A stretch of 64,000 nucleotides of DNA from an uncultured Oscillospiraceae bacterium (GTDB lineage: Bacteria; Bacillota; Clostridia; Oscillospirales; Oscillospiraceae). This document shows, in pieces, positions 28,621 through 37,743 of the stretch. Each line of letters begins with the position of its first letter. Positions within the stretch are counted from its first letter, which is position 1. The notes beneath the pieces are model-generated. The model was given only the letters and a program-made list of their open reading frames with translations, was not told the DNA's origin and made no database searches. The stretch spans positions 16,425 through 80,424 of the forward strand of contig CANRLZ010000003.1 in assembly GCA_947631595.1 (NCBI GenBank). Direction: 5' to 3'. The position numbers and the translations under genes are program-made.

Positions 28621-29838
28621 TCACTCCATTTCCTCTCCCGGAGCGCTCTGAGGCGCCGTTCCGCCCAGGGCGATGGACCCGTCGCCGTACTTTGCCCGGA
28701 TGGTGTCCATGGCCGCCTCCAGGCGGGCTTGTTTCTTCCGCGCCCGGTCGTCCGGGCCGGGGAAGAGGCTGGTCTGCTCCCACGCCTCCTCCTGGGGGCA
28801 GAGGTTTTGGGCGGTGAGGGTGAGCGCCCGGATGGGGCTGCCCGGCCGCCAGCAGGCCTTTAAGATCTCCACGGCCTCCCCGGTGAGTTCCCGGGCGAAC
28901 TGGGTGGGGGTGGCCACCGGCCTCTGGCGGCAGATATCCTTGAAGTTCGGGTCCCGGAGGGTGACTTGCAGGGTTCGGCACACCATGGCGTTCTTCCGCA
29001 GTTCCGTAGCCACGCGGTCGGCCAGCAGCGCCGTGCCGCCCCGGACGGCCTCCCAGGTGGTGAGGTTTTTGGAGAAGGTAAGCCCGCTGCCCACCGACTT
29101 GGGCGGCGTATGGGCGTTTGCCAGGGCCACCGGCTCCGTGTCCAACCCGTTGGCGTACTGGTGGAGCTGGCGGCCCAGCTTGCCCAGCAGGGTCTCCAGC
29201 GAGCCGGGGTCGAAGGCCGCCAGGTCGCCGATGGTCCGCACCCCGTAGGGTTCCAGCGCCCGCTGGGTGGCCCGGCCCACGAACAGCAGCGCACCCACCG
29301 GGAGGGGCCACACCATCCGCTCCATATCCGCCCGGGCGATGACGGTGGTGGCGTCCGGCTTTTTGTAGTCGCTGCCCAGCTTGGCGAAGGTCTTGTTGTA
29401 GGACACCCCCACCGAGATGGTCAGCCCCAATTCCTCCCGGATGCGGCGGCGCAGGGTGTCCGCCAGCGCCTTGCCGTCCCCGCCGAAGAGGTGGATGGCG
29501 TCGGTCACATCCAGCCAGCTCTCGTCCACCCCGAAGGGTTCCACCCGGTCGGTGTACTCCTGGTAGATGGCGTTCACCAGCCGGGAGATGCGGCGGTACT
29601 CCCGGTGATGGGGCGGCAGGAGCAGCAGCTCCGGGCACTTGCGCCGGGCCTGCCAGATGGTCTCCGCGGTCTGCACCCCGAAGGCTTTGGCCGACTCGTT
29701 CTTGGCCAAAATGACCCCGTGGCGGCTGGTGGGGTCGCCGCAGACGGCCACGGGCAGGTCTCGAAGCTCCGGGTGCCCCAGCAGCTCCACCGAGGCGAAA
29801 AAGCAGTTGAGGTCGCAGTGGAGTATGGTTCGATCCAT
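28621..29838 (-). CDS. dinB: DNA polymerase IV (Y-family)
   Basis: MDRTILHCDLNCFFASVELLGHPELRDLPVAVCGD, GVDESWLDVTD, SVGVSYNKTFAKLGSDYKKPDA. Confidence 0.96.
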   Translation of the reverse strand: MDRTILHCDLNCFFASVELLGHPELRDLPVAVCGDPTSRHGVILAKNESAKAFGVQTAETIWQARRKCPELLLLPPHHREYRRISRLVNAIYQEYTDRVEPFGVDESWLDVTDAIHLFGGDGKALADTLRRRIREELGLTISVGVSYNKTFAKLGSDYKKPDATTVIARADMERMVWPLPVGALLFVGRATQRALEPYGVRTIGDLAAFDPGSLETLLGKLGRQLHQYANGLDTEPVALANAHTPPKSVGSGLTFSKNLTTWEAVRGGTALLADRVATELRKNAMVCRTLQVTLRDPNFKDICRQRPVATPTQFARELTGEAVEILKACWRPGSPIRALTLTAQNLCPQEEAWEQTSLFPGPDDRARKKQARLEAAMDTIRAKYGDGSIALGGTAPQSAPGEEME

Positions 29839-29893
29839 GTTCGACCGCCCCTTTCGCCCGGTGATTTTCGTTCAAACTATGGTCTTTGGAGAC

Positions 29894-29933
29894 AGTATAG
29901 CACACCTTTCCTGAGAAGTCAAACAAGTGTTCT
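29894..29933 (-). promoter_or_regulatory. dinB promoter with overlapping LexA-like box
   Basis: Minus strand TTGACT - 17 nt - TATACT (29922..29894); AGAACACTTGTTTG at 29933..29920 resembles the Gram-positive LexA box CGAACRNRYGTTYC. Confidence 0.6.
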
Positions 29934-29960
29934 AAATAGCCGCTGCTGGGAAATTGACCC

Positions 29961-29989
29961 TTGTACTTTCGGGCAAAGTGGCATATCAT
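29961..29989 (+). promoter_or_regulatory. sigma-A type promoter upstream of murI
   Basis: TTGTAC - 17 nt - TATCAT. Confidence 0.55.
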
Positions 29990-30024
29990 GGACAGAGTAG
30001 AACTTGTAGAGAGGAGGACACGCC

Positions 30025-30840
30025 ATGGACGATCGCGCCATCGGGGTCTTTGACTCCGGCGTGGGCGGCCTCACCGCGGTGCGGGAGCTAATCCGGCGCC
30101 TGCCGGGGGAGGACGTGGTCTACTTCGGAGACACAGGCCGGGTGCCCTACGGGAGCCGGGGCGTGGAGACCATCATCAAATACGCCCGGCAGGACGTGGC
30201 CTTTTTGCGCAGCTTTGATCTGAAGGCGGTGGTCATCGCCTGCGGCACGGTGTCCACCACCGCGCTGGACATTCTGGCCCAGGAGAACTCCCTGCCCGTC
30301 ATCGGCGTGGTGGAACCGGCGGCACGGGCCGCCGTGGCCGCCACCCGGACGGGGAAGATCGGGCTGGTGGGCACCAAGACCACCATCGCCAGCGGCGCCT
30401 ACGAGCGGACGGTGCGTCGGCTGATGCCCCAGGCGGAGGTGACCGCCCGGGCCTGCCCGCTCTTTGTGCCCCTGGTGGAAAACGGCCGCTATCAGCCGGG
30501 CGACCCCCTGGTGGAGCTGCTGGTGGCGGAGTACCTGGCGCCTTTCAAGGAGGCTGAGGTGGACACGCTGATCCTGGGCTGCACCCACTACCCCCTCCTG
30601 CGGGACGCCATCGCCGCCTATCTGGGGGAGGGTGTGACCCTCATCAGCTCCGGCGCCGCCTGCGTGGACACGGTGGCGGAGCTGCTGGAGGCCCAGGGGT
30701 TGAAAAACGCCAAGACCCAGGGCGGCGAGCACCTCTACTTTGCCAGCGACAGCGCCCAGGACTTCGGCGCCCTGGCCTCTATCTTCCTGGGCCAGGATAT
30801 CCAGGGCCAGGTGCGGCAGATCGCCATCGAGAACTACTGA
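30025..30840 (+). CDS. murI: glutamate racemase
   Basis: IGVFDSGVGGLTAVRELIRRLPGEDVVYFGDTGRVPYG, IACGTVSTTAL, LGCTHYPLL. Confidence 0.96.
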   Translation: MDDRAIGVFDSGVGGLTAVRELIRRLPGEDVVYFGDTGRVPYGSRGVETIIKYARQDVAFLRSFDLKAVVIACGTVSTTALDILAQENSLPVIGVVEPAARAAVAATRTGKIGLVGTKTTIASGAYERTVRRLMPQAEVTARACPLFVPLVENGRYQPGDPLVELLVAEYLAPFKEAEVDTLILGCTHYPLLRDAIAAYLGEGVTLISSGAACVDTVAELLEAQGLKNAKTQGGEHLYFASDSAQDFGALASIFLGQDIQGQVRQIAIENY

Positions 30841-30853
30841 GGAGAGAGCGGGA

Positions 30854-31852
30854 ATGAGAAAGCTGTGGTGCCTCCTCCTGGGTCTGGTCCTCCTGTCCGG
30901 CTGCGCCGCCGGGAGCCGGACGACCACCATCTTCGCCATGGACACGGTGATGGACCTGACCGCCTATGGCCCCAAGGCCCAGGACGCTCTGGAGCTGGCC
31001 CAGGACGAGGTGGATCGGATCGAGGCCCTGATCTCCGCCCAGCGGCCGGGCAGCGACCTCTACGCCGTCAACGCGCAGAGCGATGTGACCGCCCCCACGG
31101 TGGTCGCCCAGGAGACCGCCGACCTGCTGGCGCGGGCGCTGGCCCTGGGGGAGGATACCGCCGGCGCGCTGGACGTCACCATCTACCCCGCCGTGGAGGC
31201 CTGGGGCTTTTACAGCGGTGACTACCAGGTCCCGGACGCTCAGACGCTGGAGGCCCTGAAGGCCCGGGTGGACTTTCGGCAGGTCACCCTGGACGGTACC
31301 CAGGTGTTCGCCCAGGGGCACAAGCTGGACCTGGGCGCCGTGGGCAAGGGCTACGCCGCCGACCGCATCGTGGCGCTGTGGCAGGGCATGGGCCTCACCT
31401 CCGGGCTTTTGAACCTGGGGGGGAATGTCCAATGCCTGGGGGCGAAGCCGGATGGTTCGGACTGGGTGATCGGCATCCGGGACCCGGCGGACGAGGGCGG
31501 CACCCTCTGCACCGTCTCCGGCACGGACATGGCGGTGGTCACCTCCGGGGGCTACCAGCGCAACTTTACCCAGGACGGCGTGACCTACCACCATATTTTG
31601 GACCCCCACACCTGCGCCCCCGCGGACAGCGGCGCGGCCTCCGTCACCGTGATCGGCCCCAGCGGCCTCACCTGTGACGCCCTGTCCACCGCCCTCTTCG
31701 TCATGGGGCCGGACCGGGCGGCGGAGTACTGGCGGCAGCACCGGGACTTTGACCTGGTCTACTACACCCAGGAGGGCGAGCTGTGGTACACCGCCGGCCT
31801 GGAAGGCCGCCTGACGCTGCGGGACGGTCTGGAAGGACAGATGATCCCATGA
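30854..31852 (+). CDS. FAD:protein FMN transferase (ApbE family) lipoprotein
   Basis: Lipobox LLSGCAAG; FAMDTVMDLTAYG, DLGAVGKGYAADRI, GGNVQCLG, GIRDP. Confidence 0.93.
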   Translation: MRKLWCLLLGLVLLSGCAAGSRTTTIFAMDTVMDLTAYGPKAQDALELAQDEVDRIEALISAQRPGSDLYAVNAQSDVTAPTVVAQETADLLARALALGEDTAGALDVTIYPAVEAWGFYSGDYQVPDAQTLEALKARVDFRQVTLDGTQVFAQGHKLDLGAVGKGYAADRIVALWQGMGLTSGLLNLGGNVQCLGAKPDGSDWVIGIRDPADEGGTLCTVSGTDMAVVTSGGYQRNFTQDGVTYHHILDPHTCAPADSGAASVTVIGPSGLTCDALSTALFVMGPDRAAEYWRQHRDFDLVYYTQEGELWYTAGLEGRLTLRDGLEGQMIP

Positions 31853-32223
31853 AAGAGCGCAAGTTCCTGACCGCCCCGGAGGCCATCGCCCTGGGGGCGC
31901 TTGTCCTGGCGCTGATCCTCTGGCTGTGCTGGCCCAAGGGGACGGGCGGCCAGGCGGTGCTGACCCGGAGCGGGGAAGAGCTGGGGCGCTACGCCCTGGA
32001 TACGCCCTGCCGCGTCCCGGTGCGGGGCGCCGCCGGATTTTCCCTGGTGCTGGTGGTGGAGGACGGGGCGGTACACGTGGAGGACTCCACCTGCCCGGAC
32101 CTGATCTGCCAGCACCACAGACCCATCTCCAAGATGGGCGAGGCGATCATCTGCCTGCCTGGGCAGGTGACCATCACCGTGGAAGGGGGAGAGCGCCTTG
32201 GACAAGACGCCGTTTCCGGCTGA
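31849..32223 (+). CDS. NusG domain II-containing (DUF1312) protein, EetA-like
   Basis: 124 aa; one TM then NusG_II-like VEDGAVHVEDSTCPDLICQHHRPISKMGEAIICLPGQVTITVEGG. Confidence 0.85.
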   Translation: MKERKFLTAPEAIALGALVLALILWLCWPKGTGGQAVLTRSGEELGRYALDTPCRVPVRGAAGFSLVLVVEDGAVHVEDSTCPDLICQHHRPISKMGEAIICLPGQVTITVEGGERLGQDAVSG

Positions 32224-32725
32224 CACCCCCGCCCGGCGGGTGGCCCTGCTGGGGATGCTGTTGGCGCTGACGGTGGCCCTCTCCTGGCTGGAGCGGCTGC
32301 TGCCCACCGACGTGGTGGTGCCGGGCGCCAAGCTGGGTCTGGCCAACCTTGTGGTTTTGTGCGGGCTATACCTCTTTCCGCTTCCGTGGGCGGCGGGGCT
32401 GACGGGGCTGAAGATCGCTGTCACCGGCCTGCTCTTCGGGAACTTCTACTCCCTGGCGTACAGCGCCGCGGGCGGCGCGCTGAGCTTTTTGGCCATGGTT
32501 TTGTGCAAGCGCCGGGGCCGCTCCATGGGCTTTGTCAGCGTCATGGGCGGCATCTTCCACAACATCGGCCAACTCTGCGTGGCCCGTGTCATCCTGGGGA
32601 GCATGGGGGTGCTGGCGCACCTTCCCGCCATGCTGCTGGCCGGGGTGGGGGCAGGCGCCGCCGTGGGGGCGGTGGGAGCGTTGATCCTGGGCCGTCTGGA
32701 GGGCTTTTTCCGCAAACGGCCCTGA
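32198..32725 (+). CDS. Gx transporter family protein (heptaprenyl diphosphate synthase component I-like), EetB-like
   Basis: ARRVALLGMLLALTVALSWLERLLP...GAKLGLANLVVLCGLYLF...MGGIFHNIGQLCVA; overlaps upstream gene. Confidence 0.85.
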   Translation: MDKTPFPADTPARRVALLGMLLALTVALSWLERLLPTDVVVPGAKLGLANLVVLCGLYLFPLPWAAGLTGLKIAVTGLLFGNFYSLAYSAAGGALSFLAMVLCKRRGRSMGFVSVMGGIFHNIGQLCVARVILGSMGVLAHLPAMLLAGVGAGAAVGAVGALILGRLEGFFRKRP

Positions 32726-32730
32726 CCCCC

Positions 32731-32759
32731 TTTACTTTTTGGCCCATTCAGGGTATAAT
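32731..32759 (+). promoter_or_regulatory. sigma-A type promoter upstream of DUF1934-argS
   Basis: TTTACT - 17 nt - TATAAT. Confidence 0.6.
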
Positions 32760-32795
32760 CCCCCAAGTATGGATATTTCACGCAGAGGTCGAGTT

Positions 32796-33242
32796 ATGGA
32801 GCAACGAGTGATCATTTCCATTCAGGGTAGGCAGAGCTTCCCCCAGAGTGAGCCGGAGGTCATGGAACTTGTCACCCAGGGCATCCTGGAGGACAAGGGC
32901 GAGGCCGGGCTGTTCCTCAGCTATCAGGAGAGCGAGGTCACCGGGCTGGAGGGCACCTTGACCACCATCCAGGTGGAGCCTCAGCGGGTGACCCTCCTGC
33001 GGGTGGGGACGGTGAACTCCCAGATGGTCTTTGAGGAGGGCAAGCGCCACCTGAGCGTGTACGACACCCCCTACGGCGCGCTGGAGATCGGCCTGCGCAC
33101 CCGGAAGATCCGGACCTCCCTGGACAGCCGGGGCGGGGATCTGACCATCTACTACGCCCTGGAGATCGAGCACGGCGCGGCGGGAAACAGTATGTTCCGC
33201 ATCCACGTGCGCCAGGCTGCCCCGGAGGGGCTTGTACAATAG
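32796..33242 (+). CDS. DUF1934 (YwiB-like) protein
   Basis: 148 aa lipocalin-like; immediately upstream of argS as in other Firmicutes. Confidence 0.8.
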   Translation: MEQRVIISIQGRQSFPQSEPEVMELVTQGILEDKGEAGLFLSYQESEVTGLEGTLTTIQVEPQRVTLLRVGTVNSQMVFEEGKRHLSVYDTPYGALEIGLRTRKIRTSLDSRGGDLTIYYALEIEHGAAGNSMFRIHVRQAAPEGLVQ

Positions 33243-33274
33243 AGAGAACGCGAGATACAGCGAGGTGGGACGAG

Positions 33275-35020
33275 ATGAACATGATGGAAGCGGCTCGGCG
33301 TCAGGTGGAGACCCTGACCCAGCGGGCCTATGAGAAAGCGGCCCAGGCGGGCAAACTCCCCGCCGGGCAGGCGGTGAAGGGCCAGGTGGAGGTGCCCAAG
33401 GACCCCCGCAACGGGGATTGGGCCACCTCCTTCGCCCTGGCCGCGGCCAAGCCCCTGGGCCAGAACCCCCGGCAGATCGCCCAGGCGCTGCTGGAGGAGC
33501 TGGAGCTGGAGGGGAGCTATTTCTCCAAGGCGGAGATCGCCGGCCCCGGCTTTTTGAACTTCACCCTGGGGGAGCGCTGGCTGGGGGAGGTTTTGGCCGC
33601 CATCGAACTGGAAGGGGCGGACTACGGCCGCTGCGACGACGGGCGGGGCAAAAAGGTGATGGTGGAGTTCGTCTCCGCCAACCCCACCGGCCCCATGCAC
33701 ATGGGCAACGCCCGGGGCGGCGTGCTGGGGGACACCCTGGCCGCCATTCTGGACAAGCTGGGCTACGAGGTCTCCCGGGAGTTCTACGTCAACGACGCGG
33801 GCAACCAGATCGCCAAGTTCGCCCACTCCCTGGAGTGCCGCTACCTTCAACTCATCCGCGGCGAGGACGCCGTGGCCTTCCCCGAGGACGGCTACCAGGG
33901 GGAGGACATCCGGGAGCTGGCGGCGGCCTACCGGGCGAAATTCGGCGACGCCCTGGCGGACGCCCCGGAGGCCCAGCGGCAGGAGACCCTGGCCAAGTTT
34001 GGCCTGGAGGTCAACATCCCCAAGATGCGCGTCGATCTGGAAAAATACGGCATCCAGTACGACACCTGGTTTTTGGAGTCCACCCTCCACGACTCCGGCG
34101 CGGTGGCTGAGACGGTGGAGCTTTTGAACCAGAGGGGCTACCTCTACGAAAAGGAGGGCGCCCTCTGGCTCAACACCTCCCAGCTGCTCCGGGAGAAGTT
34201 TCTCCGGGAGGGGAAGACCCAGGAGCAGGTGGACAAGCTGGAACTGAAGGACGACGTGCTCCGCCGGGCCAACGGCTTTTACACCTACTTCGCCGCCGAC
34301 ATCGCCTACCACCGCAACAAGCTCCTGGACCGGGGCTACGACGCCGCCATCAACGTCTGGGGCGCCGACCACCACGGCCACGTCGCCCGGCTCCAGGCGG
34401 CGCTGGACGGCCTGGGCCTGGACGGTTCCCACCGGCTCGTCATCGTCCTCATGCAGCTTGTGAACCTGCTCCAGGACGGCAAGCCCGTGCGGATGTCCAA
34501 GCGCTCCGGCAAGGCCATCGCCCTCCACGATCTGCTGGACGAGGTGAGCGTGGACGCCGCCCGGTTCTTCTTCAACAGCTCCAAGCCCACCAGCCCCGTG
34601 GACTTCGACCTGGACCTGGCGGTGCGGGAGGACAGCGAGAACCCGGTCTACTACGTCCAGTACGCCCACGCCCGCATCTGCACCCTCATCGCCAAGCTGG
34701 CGGAGGAGGGCTTGACCGTCCCCGCCGCCAACCAGGTGGACGTGTCCCTGCTCTCCAGCCCGGAGGAGCTGGCCCTGTTGAAGACCCTGGCCCGGTTCCC
34801 GGAGGAGATTCGCGCCGCCGGACGCAGCCTGGACCCCTCCCAGCTCAACCACTACCTGGTCACCCTGGCCGGGGACTTCCACCGTTTCTACAACGCCAAC
34901 CGCATCAAAGGGGAGGCGGAGGCGGTGGCCCTGGCCCGGCTCAAGCTGGCCGACGCCACCCGGAGCGTCATCGCCAACGCCCTGGGCCTCCTGGGCGTGC
35001 GCGCGCCGGAGAAAATGTAA
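33275..35020 (+). CDS. argS: arginyl-tRNA synthetase
   Basis: VMVEFVSANPTGPMHMGNARGGVLGDTLA, VRMSKRSGKAI. Confidence 0.97.
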   Translation: MNMMEAARRQVETLTQRAYEKAAQAGKLPAGQAVKGQVEVPKDPRNGDWATSFALAAAKPLGQNPRQIAQALLEELELEGSYFSKAEIAGPGFLNFTLGERWLGEVLAAIELEGADYGRCDDGRGKKVMVEFVSANPTGPMHMGNARGGVLGDTLAAILDKLGYEVSREFYVNDAGNQIAKFAHSLECRYLQLIRGEDAVAFPEDGYQGEDIRELAAAYRAKFGDALADAPEAQRQETLAKFGLEVNIPKMRVDLEKYGIQYDTWFLESTLHDSGAVAETVELLNQRGYLYEKEGALWLNTSQLLREKFLREGKTQEQVDKLELKDDVLRRANGFYTYFAADIAYHRNKLLDRGYDAAINVWGADHHGHVARLQAALDGLGLDGSHRLVIVLMQLVNLLQDGKPVRMSKRSGKAIALHDLLDEVSVDAARFFFNSSKPTSPVDFDLDLAVREDSENPVYYVQYAHARICTLIAKLAEEGLTVPAANQVDVSLLSSPEELALLKTLARFPEEIRAAGRSLDPSQLNHYLVTLAGDFHRFYNANRIKGEAEAVALARLKLADATRSVIANALGLLGVRAPEKM

Positions 35021-35033
35021 ATAACCGCGGCGA

Positions 35034-35067
35034 AAACGGCACGGGCCTTGCGCCCGTGCCGTTTTTT
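35034..35067. terminator. terminator between convergent argS and sigE
   Basis: AACGGCACGGGC-cttgc-GCCCGTGCCGTTTTTT; overlaps the sigE stop. Confidence 0.9.
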
Positions 35068-35791
35068 ACGCCAGCTTCACGATCTCCCGCCGGAGCCGGG
35101 CGATGATGCGCTTTTCCAGGCGGGAGATGTAGGACTGGGAGATGCCCAGGCGGTCGGCCACCTCCTTCTGGGTGCGCTCCCCCTTGCCGTCCAGGCCGAA
35201 GCGCAGGGTGATGATGGTCTGCTCCCGTGGGTCCAGCTTCCGCAGGGCTTGCGCCAGGAGTTGGCGATCCACGTCCTCCTCCAACGGCTTGACCACCGTG
35301 TCCCCCTCGGTGCCCAGGATGTCGGAGAGGAGGAGTTCGTTGCCGTCGTAGTCGGCGTTCAGCGGCTCGTCAAAGGAGACCTCGTTTTTTGATCCGGAGA
35401 TCTTCCGCAGATGCATCAAAATTTCGTTTTCAATGCACCGGCTGGCGTAGGTGGCCAGCTTGATATTCTTATCTGGCTGGAAGGTGCCCACCGCCTTGAT
35501 GAGGCCGATGGTCCCGATGGAGATCAGGTCCTCAATGCCCACGCCGGTGTTTTCAAAGCGCCGGGCGATGTAGACCACCAACCGAAGGTTGCGCTCGATG
35601 AGGCGGCTTCGCACCCCCTCGTCCTCCAGGCGGGTGAGCAACTCCGTCTCCTCCTCCCGGGAGAGGGGCGGGGGCAGGGTGTCGCTGCCGCCGATGTACA
35701 TGACCTTGTCCGGCTCCGCCAGACCCAGGTGCGCCGCCAGGCGGGAGAGAGCCAGGCGGACGCGCTGGAAAACTGCCTCTTTCATGCTCAC
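35066..35791 (-). CDS. sigE: RNA polymerase sporulation sigma factor SigE
   Basis: [18 protein letters not shown] pro-region, [41 protein letters not shown]; downstream of spoIIGA. Confidence 0.95.
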   Translation of the reverse strand: MSMKEAVFQRVRLALSRLAAHLGLAEPDKVMYIGGSDTLPPPLSREEETELLTRLEDEGVRSRLIERNLRLVVYIARRFENTGVGIEDLISIGTIGLIKAVGTFQPDKNIKLATYASRCIENEILMHLRKISGSKNEVSFDEPLNADYDGNELLLSDILGTEGDTVVKPLEEDVDRQLLAQALRKLDPREQTIITLRFGLDGKGERTQKEVADRLGISQSYISRLEKRIIARLRREIVKLA

Positions 35792-35803
35792 AACTCCTTG
35801 TTC

Positions 35804-36607
35804 TCACTCCTCGAACACCAGGGCGTCAAAGCCCCCGCCGTCGCTCACCGGGGTGGGGGAGAGGGCCACCAGCCGCGGCCCCAGCTCCTTTCCCCCCACC
35901 GCCACCCGATCCGCCCGCACCGCCAGCAGCAGCCCCTGCTCCACCCCCACGCTGCGGTAGGGGAGCAGGCGGAACCGCCGGGGGTCCCGGAGGGCGGGCA
36001 GGGCCTGGCAGGGGTGGCGAAAGTCCGCCTCCGGGGGCAGGAGGGGCGCCAGGCGCTCCCCCTGGGCCACCACCACCCCCGCCCCGGTCAGGGGATCCCG
36101 GAGGGTGTTGCCGCTGTCCACCAGGGCGGTGAGGTCGGCGGTGCGCGGCCCCACCTGGACCACCACCCGCCGCAGCTCCCGCGGCCCGTGGCGGGCCAGC
36201 CCCCGTCCCACCAGGGAGAGGACGCAGTACGCGGCGGCGGCGAAGAGGAGGATGTACTGGGGCTCCAGCGTCACCGCCACCCCCATCAGCCCCAGGGCGT
36301 ACAGCCCGCCCCCCAGGGCGGCGCTCAGGGCGAAAAAGAGCGCCGCAAGGCGAAAAAGCCGCCGGCAGGTGCCGTAGGCGATGAGCACCATGAGCACCCC
36401 GGCGCAAATACGCACCAGGGGGTGGGCCAAAAAGGAAAGGCCCGGCAAACAGACCACCGCCCCGGCGTAGGCCGCTCCCAAGGCGGCGCCCAGAGTCAAA
36501 AACGGACGGCGCAGGGGCGCGCCTGCCACCCGTCCGGCCAGGAGCAGCAGGAGGTAATCCAGGATGAAATTGAGCAGGAGGAGCGAGTCCAGATAGATCA
36601 CCTGCAT
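35804..36607 (-). CDS. spoIIGA: sigma-E processing peptidase SpoIIGA
   Basis: MQVIYLDSLLLLNFILDYLLLLLAGR, five TM-like segments, aspartyl motif ALVDSGNTLRDPLTG. Confidence 0.93.
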   Translation of the reverse strand: MQVIYLDSLLLLNFILDYLLLLLAGRVAGAPLRRPFLTLGAALGAAYAGAVVCLPGLSFLAHPLVRICAGVLMVLIAYGTCRRLFRLAALFFALSAALGGGLYALGLMGVAVTLEPQYILLFAAAAYCVLSLVGRGLARHGPRELRRVVVQVGPRTADLTALVDSGNTLRDPLTGAGVVVAQGERLAPLLPPEADFRHPCQALPALRDPRRFRLLPYRSVGVEQGLLLAVRADRVAVGGKELGPRLVALSPTPVSDGGGFDALVFEE

Positions 36608-36714
36608 CCCCATCCCCTCCTTTGGCCGGAGATAAGTATACGACCGCCGGCGCCACAAAAAAGGTCAAACGGGGGACAGGCGGGAGGCAAATTCTCCCGG
36701 CGGCCTTTTGGCGC

Positions 36715-36752
36715 GAAAAAGAGGATGGCAGGCGCGGCGGCCTGCCATCCTC
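36715..36752 (-). terminator. terminator for glycosyltransferase operon
   Basis: GAGGATGGCAGGC-gcggcg-GCCTGCCATCCTC; minus strand continues CTTTTTC. Confidence 0.8.
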
Positions 36753-36768
36753 GTGTTTTTGATGTGTC

Positions 36769-37725
36769 TCAGTCCTGCTTGTCCAGAATTTCCCGAATGA
36801 GGAACCGGGGACGCGCCTTGGTCTCCAGGTAGATCTTGCCCAGATATTCCCCGATCACCCCCAGGGACAGGAGGATCAGTCCGCCGATGGCCCAAACTGA
36901 GCAGACCACGCTGGCCCATCCCGCCACCGTCATGCCCATGGCCCATTGGACGATGAAGGTGATGAGCATCACAATGGAGACGAAGAAGATGAGAAAGCCC
37001 AGGGCGGTGATCCACCGCAGGGGCTTGGTGGACAGGCTGGTGACCCCCTCCATGGCGAAGGCCAGCATCTTTTTCAGGGGGTACTTGCTCTCCCCGGCAA
37101 AGCGCTCGCCCCGCTCGTACTCCACGGTGGTGGAGGCGTAGCCCACCAGGGGCACCATCCCCCGGAGGAACAGGTTCACCTCCCGGAACTGGGAAAGCCC
37201 CTCCAGGGCGGCCTTGGACAGGAGGCGGAAATCCGCGTGGTTGAAGACGGTCTCCGCCCCCAGGGCGTTCATCACCCGGTAGAAGCCCTCGGCGGTGAAG
37301 CGCTTGAAGAAGGTGTCCTTTTTCCGGGAGGAGCGGACGCCGTAGACCACGTCAAACCCCTCGTGGTAGCGCGCCACCATGGCGTCGATGGCGTCCACGT
37401 CGTCCTGGAGGTCGGCGTCCATGGAGATCACCATGTCCGCCCGGTTCTTGGCGGTCATCAGCCCGGCCAGCAGGGCGTTCTGGTGCCCCCGGTTTCGGGT
37501 GAGATCCACCCCAGAGAAGAGGGGGGACTGGCCGTGGAGGTCCCGGATGATGGGCCAAGTGCGGTCCTTGGAGCCGTCGTTGACAAAGAGGACGCGGCTG
37601 TCGGCGGCGATCTGCCCGGCGGCGATCAACCCCTCCAGTTTCTCCCGGAGGCGGCGGGAGGTCTCGGGCAGGACCTCCTCCTCGTTATAGCAGGGGACGA
37701 CGACGTAGAGCCGGTTGGGACGCAT
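36769..37725 (-). CDS. family 2 glycosyltransferase with two C-terminal TMs (GtrB/DPM1-like)
   Basis: LYVVVPCYNEEEVLPET, ISMDADLQDDVDAIDAM, GVRSSRKKDTFFKR. Confidence 0.93.
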   Translation of the reverse strand: MRPNRLYVVVPCYNEEEVLPETSRRLREKLEGLIAAGQIAADSRVLFVNDGSKDRTWPIIRDLHGQSPLFSGVDLTRNRGHQNALLAGLMTAKNRADMVISMDADLQDDVDAIDAMVARYHEGFDVVYGVRSSRKKDTFFKRFTAEGFYRVMNALGAETVFNHADFRLLSKAALEGLSQFREVNLFLRGMVPLVGYASTTVEYERGERFAGESKYPLKKMLAFAMEGVTSLSTKPLRWITALGFLIFFVSIVMLITFIVQWAMGMTVAGWASVVCSVWAIGGLILLSLGVIGEYLGKIYLETKARPRFLIREILDKQD

Positions 37726-37743
37726 GGGGATCCCTCCAATTTT

